Below, piece by piece: positions 1-10,799 of a DNA stretch of 64,000 nucleotides. The notes below the pieces were generated by a model. It worked only from the letters and a program-made list of their open reading frames with translations. It ran no database searches and had not been told where the DNA came from. The first letter of the stretch is position 1. Every line of letters starts with the position of its first letter. The position numbers and the translations under genes are program-made. This DNA is from Pseudoscleropodium purum (taxonomy: Eukaryota; Streptophyta; Bryopsida; Hypnales; Brachytheciaceae), in the NCBI GenBank assembly GCA_963969395.1, contig OZ017802.1, forward strand, positions 1,428,501 through 1,492,500. Reading direction: 5' to 3'.

Positions 1-1324
1 GCATCAATTTTTAAATTTAATAATTGATATTATTAGCATATTTCTTGAAAAATCTTTAAAAAAAATTAGAATCATTGTAATTATTTTTGTATTATTAATC
101 ATAAAAAGTAAAATCTTGCATTTCAAATTTAAAAAAAATACAAATACAAAATTTTTTTTCTCCAGAATTAGATTGTTTGGACAAAGTAAAGACTAGAAAT
201 GTCCAAAAAAATGTTTTATTTTCATCCCTACTATTTCTTTCATTGTAAAAAATTAGGATTGCTCCTTTTTCTATTAGATTACATTTCTTAAATAAAATTT
301 TAAATAATTCTCACATTAAAATTTGAAATACTTTTCATGTTGAAATTTTAAAATTAAAACAAAAACAAAAACAAGTATGTCAACATGTTACTATACAAGT
401 AGCTAGTTTACAAAATATTGAGATTTGTTTGACCCTACTAAGAATTTGCTAGTGAAAATTTTAAGAAGACACATTGTGTCCTTTTAGTCCTAAAGGGATT
501 GAAATGATCTTTTATAAAATTAAATTTCCTAGAAAATCCAAAAAATATTTAAGGAGAAAAACAATTCAAATAAACTAAATATACATAACAATTCAATTTC
601 AAAAGTAAAATAGTCAAAAAAAATCTTTATGTAGTTTATTTATTTTCTCATATTTGAATGTACAAAAAAATTGTAGCTCAAATTCATCAACAACATTCAT
701 TTCATAGAATTTGGAATACACTCTTGCAAGTAGAATGTGTAGTGTTTTAAAGAATCTCGTATTTTTGTAAGAGCATAATCATCATCTTTTGAAAATTTTA
801 ATGATGAACACAAAACATTGACATTTCAAGATCACCTAAAATTGTACACAAAGATTAATTTTCAATATACTTCCATAATTTTTTTGAAATCTCAAAATTG
901 ACCATTTGGTGCATTGGGAGAACAAAAATTGGTAGTTCCCACCATGCATTCACCAATCCTAAATCCAAAGCTACTAGTGTACAAATAGTGAGAAAATAAC
1001 CATATGTATTTTTACTCACTCAAAAATAAATCTTCATCATTTCTTTGGTAAAATTTCAGTTTCATCAAGTACAAAGAGCAAAGCATTTTTATTGTATTTT
1101 TTAGAATGTTTTCACTATTTATAACAATTCAACAAATTTGTCTTTATGCTATATCATTTTATTTAAAATTTTGATACAATTGAATTCAAGTAGTACTAAA
1201 TTCTTCATACTATTTCATTCTTTAGAATCTAAAAGTTCCTTCTACAAATTGTATTTTCTTCCATCAAACATGTCAAACTAGCTTCATTGCATCTGTATTG
1301 ATGGTAAATTCATATTGGCATCTA
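1..1324. other. AT-rich, no gene seen
   Basis: AT-rich sequence with A and T runs. I see no coding region, RNA gene or repeat shared with the rest of the window. Confidence 0.5.
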
Positions 1325-1612
1325 TGGCTATGGATTTGAAATTAAATAATGGATTATGATCTAATATAAGGTGTGGGATTGGAATTGCAAATGAATCCTA
1401 ATCATTGGATGGATCACAATCCTAGATCAAAAGTGGGATTGAATATGGACAATTTAAATCACTTGATGGATCATAATCGTGGATCACAAATGGAAATGGA
1501 TATGGACAATTTGAATCACATGATGAATCATTATTTTGGATCATAAATGGAAATGTGTATGGAAAATATAAATTGTTTGATGGATCACAATTTTAGATCA
1601 TAAATAAAAATA
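1325..1612 (+). repeat. 57-bp minisatellite, about 4.5 units
   Basis: The phrase GATGGATCACAAT and its variants recurs at 1408, 1465, 1522 and 1579, exactly 57 bp apart, with a weaker unit at about 1351. A stray partial unit lies at about 2000-2030. The period equals 19 codons, and the + frame reads a repeated peptide resembling MDHNxRS...MDNLNHL until stop codons appear in the last two units. Spacing and repetition are seen directly; descent from a repeat protein is only inferred. Confidence 0.8.
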
Positions 1613-1616
1613 GGTG

Positions 1617-1994
1617 TAGGAGCCAACCCATTTTTTATCACTCCTTTGCATTTCCAACATATAGGTTGTTTTCATTTTGTGAAGTTGTGGAGCAATTCCC
1701 AGAGTAGTTGTGATGCATTATGATTGGTTCCAAGGTTCTAAATATTTCAACCAACCTTTGATTCATTTTGTAATCAATCTATGGTTGGAAATGCAAAGGT
1801 CTATATGACCAAAAGAGGTTGTAGGATACAATTCATCTAAAAAATTCATAATAATGTATTTTGACTTAAATTTTTTTGGAAAATTCTACAATCCTTCCGA
1901 GCTCTATTTCTACATATGAAAACAATTCCATTGTTTTGATACACACACTCTACATACCTATAGTTGCTTAAATTGGTGGAAATGGATCAACTAC
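1617..1994 (+). mobile_element. Family K MITE, copy K1
   Basis: A non-coding element of about 380 bp. Its left end (AGCCAACCCATTTTT) and right end (inverted, CCATTTCCACC) form imperfect terminal inverted repeats related to those of K2, K3 and K4. The inner block containing TAGGTTGTTTTC, GTGAAGTTGTGGAGC and AGTAGTTGTGATGCA matches K3 in inverted orientation. No transposase is present. The target duplication was not resolved. Confidence 0.55.
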
Positions 1995-2203
1995 ATTATA
2001 GACAATTTGAATCACTTGATAGATCATCCTTTACTTTTAACATTTATTTTTTGCGTTTTAACTTCTTGTTTTACATTGGTAATCATTTCTAATACTAAGT
2101 TATCTTTAACATTGCAAATAAATTTGTACACAATATTGTCTTTTACTTTAAGGTTTAGCCTTTTGGATAGCTTTATGTTTGAGTTTAGTACATCATTGTG
2201 GAG

Positions 2204-2435
2204 CATTTAGTACAAGAGAAAGGGGTGTCTTAAGTGAATTTTAGAGTATAATCTTAGACATAAGACTACAAGTAATGATCTTTAAGCAGATTTTAGTAAA
2301 AATTTATTAGAAAGACATGTGCTTTTAGTGATACTTTGCTAAAAATCTCTTTAAAGGTCATTACTTATAATCTTATGCTTAGGATTATACTTTAAAATTC
2401 ACTTAAACATCTTTTTTTCTTGTAATGATTAGTGC
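2204..2435. mobile_element. CACTA-like foldback MITE, copy I1
   Basis: Two arms of about 75 bp (2224-2295 and 2338-2411) are inverted copies of each other, so the element folds into a long hairpin. Both arms carry AGTGAATTTTARAGTATAATC and AAGTAATGATCTTTAA-like blocks. The outer ends (TACAAGAGAAAGGGGTGT on the left) are degraded forms of the I2 ends. The termini of I2 place this family with plant CACTA (En/Spm) elements; the element itself is non-autonomous. Confidence 0.65.
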
Positions 2436-2747
2436 CCCATTGTATCCAAATAATTAACTTTGAGGTTTATAATTTTGAAGTGAAAAAACATCTAATCTAG
2501 TTAAGCTCATTTAATTCCAATCTTTCATTTTTGTATGAAATTTCTTGTATTTTGTATTAGTTTGGTAACTTCTCTATATTAAAAGTTTATTTTTTTCAAT
2601 TTATTTTTGGTGTGATTTAATACTCGTATTAGAAATGTTTTAGGAGTCCTAGCTTAAAAAGGCTATGGGATAGAAACCTAACCCTAATCCCATTTGTTTA
2701 ATATATGTATTCAACATTTTAAAATTTTAGGATTATATAATTTATAA

Positions 2748-2968
2748 CACTACAATAAAAACGAGTGTTTTAAATGAATTATAAAATATAATCCTAAATA
2801 TGAGATTATAAATAATGACCTTTAAGGAGATTTTTAGCAAAATTTTACTTGAAATACATATATTTCTACTAAATTTTTGCTAAAATCTCCTTAAAGGTCA
2901 TTGCTTATAATCTTGTATCTAGGAATATACTTAAAAACTCACTTAAAACACCTCTTTCTTCTGTAGTG
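2748..2968. mobile_element. CACTA-like foldback MITE, copy I2
   Basis: A 221-bp element starting CACTACAATAAAAACGAGTG and ending, read inverted, CACTACAGAAGAAAGAGGTG. The arms pair over most of the length. The flanking trinucleotides are TAA and TAC, close to the 3-bp target duplication expected for CACTA elements. The CACTACAA terminus is the established plant CACTA signature. It is a sibling of I1, 500 bp upstream. Confidence 0.75.
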
Positions 2969-4634
2969 TACACTTATTATAATTTCAAATAAAAGATAAA
3001 TAAATCTTTATTGTAGCAATTCAATGTTGTTACTTGAAACATATCCCTATTTCTAACTAACACCACCTTTTGGCAAAATTTTATTATTATAAAATTTTTA
3101 TTACAAATTTTTATTATATTAGGAGAAAATATCATGCTTTAAGAAAATCTTTCGAGCAAAAAAGAAGGGTATATTTGATTATAGGGCTTGTGTGATTCAA
3201 ATAATAGACCTTTTTTAAAAAGTAAGTAGTAGATAACTAAAAACCTGTTAGTTACCAATGTGAAGTGTGCTAAAAGTTACAATTTATTGGCACACATGAC
3301 AAAGTATAGAAAGGTGTGACAATTATGAATCTTTGAAATAGAAAGTCAAATTGTAGGTTATTTATATTTCATCAAAATGTTAGGTGAAGAAAGAGGAATA
3401 CCGAGATTAGGAAAAAGAAGGACTAATATTGGTTGCATTGAGGAGGATATTTTGGGTTCCACATGCATTGGAGTATTAACATACTTTATAGCAACCAAAT
3501 TGGATGTGCACTAAGGTACACTATTAGAAAAAGTAGACACTACACTACCTATAGAATTATCAATGCCACCTTTGATACTAGCTTAGACTAGAGATGCTTT
3601 TAGTATTAAAATGTTACAAAAATTGTTTTATCAAACACCTTTAGTATCACATCTTTTCTTGCTCCAACTTTATGTATGCTTGTGATGCAATTATAAAAGA
3701 TATTTCCATCTATTTATTTTATTTTCATTTAATGTCAAACAATTTATTAGGGTATTTGCAAAATATGACACTCAAGGTTTTTGATCAATTTGAAAATGAC
3801 CATAATAAAAGTACATTAAATTTAGGATAGAAGACAAATTTGAAAGAACAAGGCTACTTGAGCTACACAACCTTCCAAACAAAACAAAATTAAAAAATTC
3901 CAAACGCTCAAAATTGAGAAACTTGTATCAAAAGACTACATTGTCACAATATATTGTGCTTGCTTAATTTAGAAATCTCATTGATAGCAATTGAGATAAT
4001 TTTTGAGCTTTGTAACATACATCTTTAAATTACAAGGTTTGTATTTATATGTTTATATTAACAAGGAAATTTTTCATTTTTATATTTTAGTTTGAGGTTC
4101 AAAACTCTACTTTAGTTTCTATTGGTTAAAAAAATTATAATTTATATTATTTTTTTCTCAAATGTCCATTTTATACAAATTATGAGGGTAAAATTGTCTC
4201 AAACTTTTGATAATGGTTATGAGTTGTGGCCGAAAGAAGTGATTTTTCAAATATACAACTTTTGAAACAATTTTTCTTAAGGTTTAGGAACTTCATGTGT
4301 TAGTTCTTTCAGTCATTTGTATGTTATAGATATTTAAAACTTCACTTTTAGATTATTCTATAGTTTAAGGAGCATGAGTGTTTTTGACCTCCAAAAATAA
4401 TTTTTATAGTTTAAAAAATGACCCTTTGAAAACAACTTCAATAAATAAGTTAAAAAAGGATATCTTAAATAATCACCATAATTAGTATTTTGAACTTAAA
4501 GAAAGAAAGCTATGTTAACAATTACAAACATTCAATCTATGTATAATCTATTAGTGTAAATTTGATCTATAGATCCTCTTTTTCAACTTTTATTTACTAC
4601 TTTTGTTTGCAACTCTTCATTTAATTGTTGTTAT
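2969..4634. other. AT-rich, no gene seen
   Basis: No convincing ORF and no match to the other repeat families was noticed in this stretch. Confidence 0.45.
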
Positions 4635-5126
4635 GAGTTGCATTTTACAATCTATCTTCCCAATTTTGTAAATTTGGACTTCTCGTATCCTTATGGGATT
4701 AACTCTAAATTGCTTTGATATTCAATTTTTGGACAATGAACAAATTGAAAATCTTTTTTTTTTTCATTACTGCTTGGACGTAAGTCATCAAATTGTTGTC
4801 CTATCTAATGGTTGCATTTGGTGTTATCAAAATACATATTTTTCTAAAATTACAAATGTCTAAATGTGTCAAGTGGATGACCAAGCCAAAATTGTATTGT
4901 CTCTAATTCAAAATTGTATTTCCAAAAATGAAGTCTCAGATTTAAAGAACAAAAAAAATTCAAAAATCACCATATCAAGAAAACCTTATTTCAAGAATAT
5001 GAAGGAACGTAAGCAATATAAAGGAGTCCAAAAATATGAAGGAATATAAGCAAGTTCTAAGTTGCATTTTACATTACATCTTTTCAATTTGGAAAATTTG
5101 GACTCCATATTCTTATGGAATTAACT
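4635..5126 (+). repeat. Pair of ~70-bp direct repeats flanking C1
   Basis: The segment at 4635-4702 (GAGTTGCATTTTACAATCTA ... TTATGGGATTAACT) recurs at 5056-5126 (AAGTTGCATTTTACATTACA ... TTATGGAATTAACT). The two copies bracket the old C1 element. They are too long for a transposon target duplication, so a local duplication or unequal exchange is more likely. Confidence 0.6.
4699..5055 (+). mobile_element. Family C piggyBac-like MITE, old copy C1
   Basis: Starts at a TTAA site (4699-4702) followed by CTCTAAATTGCTTTGATATTC. It then follows C2 and C3 in order: TTTTTGGACAATGAACA, CTTATCTAATGGTTG-like, GGATTTGGTGTT-like, TGTCAAGTGG and CACCATAT. It is clearly more diverged than the other two copies, and its right end is missing. 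Confidence 0.6.
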
Positions 5127-5149
5127 AGTTAGGGCAAAAGTATGAGTAA

Positions 5150-5459
5150 GGAAGCTAACCCATTTCCAATGACTTAAGCAATTATGAGGTATGTGGAGTG
5201 CAGAGTTCCTAAGTGGAAAAAAATTCTACGATGTAGAAATAAAGTTTGGAGGGATAATATAATCTTTCAAATTTCTTAAACTCAAAATATAATTATTAAA
5301 AAAAAATTAGTTGAACTGAATTGTACGACAAATAATGAAAGCCTGACAATCAATGATAATGCACCACAACTACTTCAAGAACTACACCACAATTTTACAA
5401 AAGAAGATTAGTCTATAGGTTGGAAATTGGGGGGGGGGATGAAAAATGGGGGTGTTCCT
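5150..5459 (-). mobile_element. Family K MITE, copy K2
   Basis: About 310 bp. Its left end (AGCTAACCCATTTCCAATGA) matches the K family terminus. GCACCACAACTACTTCAAGA is the inverse of the inner K1 block. A run of ten G residues at about 5429-5438 lies near the right end. Confidence 0.5.
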
Positions 5460-6900
5460 ATAACTATTTTGAGAGTCCCTCCGTGATTGGTTGTTCTAAT
5501 CCCTCACCATGACCCCACCAGACTTGTAGCTAAGGTAAACTACCCCTTTCCAAGCCAAATGGAAGCAAGCCCATTGTGAATTGGTATCCATTCAAGTTCT
5601 GAAATGTACACCATTTGACCTGGAATGGGGTAGTCAGATTTCTTAACCTGAGGTTAAGAAGGGTTGGAGAAGGCCTGTACGTCCGGTCCTCCCGTGGCCA
5701 GGTCCACTAGCAGCAGCACTAGCAGTAGCAGCATCTCCCCTTCTGCTCGTAAATGCATTGATTGGACCCTGGTGTTGAAAGGGTTCTTGGGCTCCAGGCA
5801 GCTGCATTATACTCACTTACTGTATGACCATCTGGACCAGACTTCTGAAGCTTCGCTTAGCTGCAGATCAGAGCAAGCCGATCGAGCCAAGCGGAGCCGA
5901 GCGGAGCTGGGCAGGTAGGCACACAATCTTGAACAGCTTTCTGGGCGCAATCTTGCACCTGAGGTCGGGTTTCTCTTGCAGCAGTCATAATGAGGAGAAG
6001 CATCTCAGACCATGCACCTCACTTCGCATGTCAGGCCGCAGCAGCAGCAGAGAGACACACTACAGTAGCTACTCAGCCACGCCTGAGTGAGTGATGATCG
6101 GGGCCGCTGGCAGGCCCCTTCAGGTCCGGCACGGGACGGACGATCGAACGGACGGACAGACAGACGGTCTTCTCCTCAGTTCCCGATCGAACTTCCCTTC
6201 CCCAACTTTTATTAATTAAACGTACTTAATTACCGTCTGTCTGTCCGTCCGTCTGTCCGTCCGTCCAGTTCTGAACAACTGAAGTTGCAGGAACTGAACT
6301 GAACTGAACTTCTTAACTTGAATATGATACTTCCATCCATTCCGCAGATGTTCGTTGGGCTTCGATCAGAAGCTCAGAAGGAGCTCAGAACTTCTTCCGA
6401 TCCGTCCTTCCGTCCTTGCAATACAATGCCTTCCAAGTTATTAAGTTAGGACCGTAGGAGAACCTTGGCTCCTTCGGGAAGTACCCTGCCCTGCCTGCCT
6501 GCCCCGCCCAGTCAACAGCAGCACCCAGGCCAGACCACGCCAGCTCCGGAGTCAATCTTGCACTGAATGTGAATCTTGGCCAACTGAACTGAAGCGAGGC
6601 CCTCCGTGGCTCGGCTGGGCTGGGCTCCCCTTCCTTGAATCCCTGAATCCCTGCCCTTCCCTTCCCTGCTGCCATTTGACTTTCCAAATTCAGATCCCCA
6701 GCAATCTCCGCTGCTGCCACCCTTCAGTTGGTAGATAGTTGAACTAACCCTCTGCGGATTTCTTCAGTCACACTGGCTTGCCAGACCCACCACGATGAAC
6801 CCCTCCACGTTCAAAAATCCGAAAATGTCAATGGGAGGGGGAAGGGAACTTAGGGAACTAAACTTAAGGGAACTCAAGAGCATCGCCAACGTTTCTCCCT
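5460..6900. other. GC-rich island with simple repeats, no assignable gene
   Basis: The composition changes abruptly to GC-rich. CAGCAG runs (about 5705-5735 and 6040), GGAC/GTCC runs (6131-6266), CTGAACTGAACT repeats (about 6290-6310) and GGAAGG stretches are present. Overlapping short ORFs occur on both strands, but their residues follow the simple repeats and match no family I recognise. It could be promoter, UTR or exon sequence of a host gene, or GC-rich repeat; I cannot tell which. Confidence 0.4.
6148..6252. repeat. Perfect 21-bp inverted repeat in GGAC/GTCC tract
   Basis: The left arm at 6148-6168 (ACGGACGGACAGACAGACGG plus T) is the exact reverse complement of 6232-6252. The 63-nt loop between them is partly AT-rich. 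Low-complexity content makes part of the match easy to obtain by chance. Confidence 0.75.
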
Positions 6901-7289
6901 AAATAGGGTTTGTAAGTTGGTACCAAAGATTCCTTTCCTATTGGTATTTGAGTTAGTGTTTTGTTTATGTATACAAATTTCTAAATTTTTTTTAAATTTC
7001 TATCAAACAATAAATCATACAAATACAAAGTATGATGTGGGATTTCAAATTTTCTTATTAGTAATACAAAATGTAAAGGTGAAATACTTTGCCATTTGTC
7101 TTGAGAATTATCCAATTGTCATTAAATGTCCCCCTCAATGTGAACCCTGTTTTTTTTTATTCTATGTTTGCATTTGCATTCTTATTCAATTCAAGGAGCA
7201 AATTTGTAGGTGATTCCTTCTTTTCCAAAGATAAGGTCTAAACTTCATTTTAACTAAAAGACAACACAATGTAATTAAATTGTGTGCAA

Positions 7290-7529
7290 CATTAGAGGAT
7301 TTCTAGGCTCAGGGAGGGCCGCTTCAAGCAGGTGCATCGGGAATTGCCCTCCCTTGTAGTTTCGGGGAATGGTTGTTCCCAACAAAAAAATTTAAAAAAA
7401 TTTAAAAATCCTTTTTTTCGGACATGGCAGTTACCATGCCACGTTAATGAGCTGCCGCAGCCCCCTGTGGGGCTATTTCCACAATGTAGGAACCCACAGC
7501 CCTCCTAGGGGTGAGAAAATCCTCTAGCG
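7290..7529. mobile_element. Family H MITE, copy H1
   Basis: Begins CATTAGAGGATTTCTAGG and ends GAAAATCCTCTAGCG, an inverted pair shared with five other H copies. It contains the family core motif (ACCATGCCACGTTAA). It is more GC-rich than the other copies, with local hairpins such as CATGGCAGTTACCATG. Confidence 0.7.
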
Positions 7530-8889
7530 TTTTGACTTGTTGTTTTAGAAAATGTACAAGTTGGCATCAAAATTCAAATGCAATATGGAATAAGAAAAAA
7601 ATAGGGACCCAAAAGAGGGTGATATTCATGACTTGTAGGATACTTCTTTGTTAAAAAAAATGTTTTTTTTCCTATAAATGTCAAAATAGGACATTCAAAG
7701 CATTAGAATAAAAGAACCTCTTCTACGAAAGAAAGAGGTCAAATGTTTTGTCTTAACTAGCATTTATTTTTTGGGGTTAAAATTAGAGATATTATTGAAT
7801 AGTATTGTAGAGCCCTCCAAACATTCTCAAAAGCTACAATCTAACTATGTCAAACAATGCCCTCTCAACCCAATTGTTTTTTTAACTACATCTCTCATAT
7901 TTCAATTCAAAAATTGTTAGATAGATGTACAAGTGGATACAATAATCTTACAAGTTGCATGTTGTGCCATTCATTTTTTTGCATAATATAGAATACAATT
8001 TGCATTCTTTTCACTTTCACAATTAGCATTCAATTTTGACACAATCCCAATCTAGCATACCAAATTTCAGTTTCAAATAAGAAAAATTCCATTTTGGGTG
8101 AATTTTTTCATTTAATTTTCATGGATTTGCATGATAATTTATTGAAAAACAGTGATGATGAATTTCTTAAAATCAATTGCCAAGATATGTAGGAATCATC
8201 TATACACACATCTTTCTTTCAACAAGCATCTCCAAAAAAAAGTTTCACAATTTTTTCTATAGCGATTTCAATATTGGAGGACACTACCTCAATTTTGGAC
8301 AATAGATCTCTTTTTATTGTAATTAGATGTTGGCAAGGTACCATCATGCTTAAATGTACAAAATTTGTTACAATGTGAGGGTCAAGTAGAAAAATCTAGT
8401 TAAAATGTAAAGGTATCTATTTTGCAAAGTTTGGTCATAAGACACTTTACATTGAACACTTTGTAGATTATATTTTTATGACTTAAATGTGAGTGAGTTT
8501 TTAAATTGAAAGACGTGCATATGGGTGTTTCCTATGTATCCATGTAATTGAATTAAAAAAAACTCACCACCAATTGTTTTCAATGAAACATTATATAAAG
8601 CGATGAAAATTGACTTTAAAAACTCACCAAAAATGGAGTTATTATTATTTTTTTAAATTGAAATTTGGTCTACTTGATTGGGATTGCGTAAGAATTGCGT
8701 GTTAATTATGCAAAAAAGAAAATTTCACGTTCTTTACTATACTATACAAAAAAAATTGAATGACAAAAATTAGCAATTTGTATGATTATTATTGTACCCA
8801 ACTATACACAAGGATACAATTGAGAAGAAGCAATGCAATTGGGATACCTACCTCCCCAATGCCCGAATGTTGGACAATTATAGAGAGGG
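7530..8889. other. AT-rich, no gene seen
   Basis: Nothing recognisable beyond A/T-rich single-copy-looking sequence. Confidence 0.4.
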
Positions 8890-10030
8890 TCACAGTTGGG
8901 TGAATCCTTTGTTCCTTCCACACTCCCATGTCCCCTGTCTTCCAAATCCCGAGTCCTTTCTTTCTATCTCTTCTCTTCTTTCTCTTCTCTGTCTCCATTC
9001 CTCCCAGATTTGCTTTGCAATGCAGTGCCCACTTCGACTGCACTGTACTGTGGCCATGCCGGACGCTGGTCCAGCAGGCCGTTCGATGATCGATCGCCAC
9101 TTGCAGAGGGAGGACAAATCTTGACTGAGGAAGCAACCAAACATTCTCACCTACTGCATTAGGAGTCTGCAGTCCGGCCGGCCGCCCAGAAGGAACTCTG
9201 AACAGGCTCTGAATTAATCCTGAGCTAGGAAGGATATGATTCGAAGGGAAGGGAAGCTTACCTTAACTTAAGGTAGTGAGAGGGGCTGGGTGGAGACTTG
9301 GAAGTAAGGTAAGCTAAGTTTAACTTAAGATCAGTAGGCGCGTTGTACGTATTTCCTCCTGGAGCTCGATCACTGGGGCGGGTGGGGTGGGGTGGGGACT
9401 AACTTAGGCACTGTAAGGTAAGTGCTAGCTTCGCTAGCGCCGCTTAAACCCGGCCTTCGATCAGAAATCAGAAATTCAGAATTCCGTCGCTATGATATCA
9501 GTTAAGCTTAAGTTAAGTTAAGTCCGATCCCTGTAACTTCCATGGCGGAACATGTGCGCCTGCCTGCCTGGACCCTTCCCTTCCCTGGGACTGGACTGGC
9601 AGGGCCCTGCCTGAGCCAGGTCGGGGCCAGTCCACGGCCTCAAGGTCAAAGCCGGCCTTTCCTGGACCCACAATAATATTAAACAACCATCTGCAGAGAT
9701 CTGCTCAGAGCGTCGCAGAGATTCACTCGCACTTATGAGCCGCTTTGGCATCTCCACACGAACTGAAGGCTAACTGAAGTCTAAGGGAAGTCTACTACTG
9801 GAAGTGTACGGACGGACGGAGCGGAGGGCTCCTCCGAAGCGAAGTGAAATAACTTAAGCTTATTAAGCTGGCTGCAGCAGCGGATTCCGTCGCACTCGGC
9901 ATCAATTACAGACTTCATTAGTGGGCCGCCATGACGCGGCCGGGGCATCAAGCAGGGTTCCACTCTTCCCCTTCCATTCATGCAGTCACAGTAATTAAGT
10001 ACTCCGTATGAGAGAACCAATGAGCCGTGC
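8890..10030. other. GC-rich island, no assignable gene
   Basis: A second GC-rich island. It has TTAAGTTAAGTTAAG and CTTAACTTAAG runs, the short perfect palindrome ACCTTAACTTAAGGT near 9260, GCTAGCTTCGCTAGC near 9426, and TGCCTGCCTG/CCTTCCC runs. The ORFs on both strands are short (under 120 codons) and overlap each other; none shows a domain. It may hold exons or a promoter of a gene with large introns, but this is unsupported. Confidence 0.4.
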
Positions 10031-10744
10031 TATCAGCAAATAGATTATCATGCACAACTATTTTCAATCACAACCTTCGATCTCCATGATCCAAGGGTGT
10101 AGAGAGCAAATTGAAAGATGTGTAATTCAATGATCACCATTCAAAAAAAGAAGGTTGTGAGTTGCAACTTGTACTGGCAATGGTGATGGATTGCCAATGG
10201 GAGGGTGTCATGTTAGCATTGAAAAATCAACAATCGTTTATGTTACAAGAAAGGAAGATAAGCTTATGTGGGGTTTTGTTCCTAAGATGCAAATGACGGG
10301 ATAAAATAGAGCAAGACATTGAGCATTGGATGGATATACCAACAATTAGCACCTTTCACTTGGATGTCATTTGAACATCGAAATCACTGAACATTTTCAA
10401 ATGTAGAGCACCATATACACATAAATGTGACCATTATGTAATTGTAGAGACATGTACAAGGTGCAATGTCAATTCAAATTAGGAGTGTCATGTGTCATTT
10501 GATCTGACTCAACAAGAATACAAATTGTATTGCTTACGTAGATGTCAATCCATGAAGCACTATCAATGCCAAATACAAAAAATACACCATGATATGGGTT
10601 GAATTTGGACTTTTTTAAAAGAGGAGGTGCTATAATTTGTCCCTTGAATGGATGATCTAGCATTTTGAAGGACATTCATTTTTCAAGTATTTTGCAGAAT
10701 TTCCTTTAAATGACAACTAAAAGATGCATTGGATTTACTTTCAA

Positions 10745-10799
<55 letters not shown>

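Noticed and set aside
5664..6090. Ser-rich ORFs
   Set aside because: The Ser run comes from a CAG/AGC microsatellite; the rest is unrecognised.
6385..6720. 111-codon minus-strand ORF in GC island
   Set aside because: Its residues are dictated by GC-rich simple repeats and there is no domain or conserved start context.
8789..9162. Four overlapping ORFs on both strands
   Set aside because: Open frames on both strands of a stop-poor GC-rich patch are expected by chance; none is convincing.
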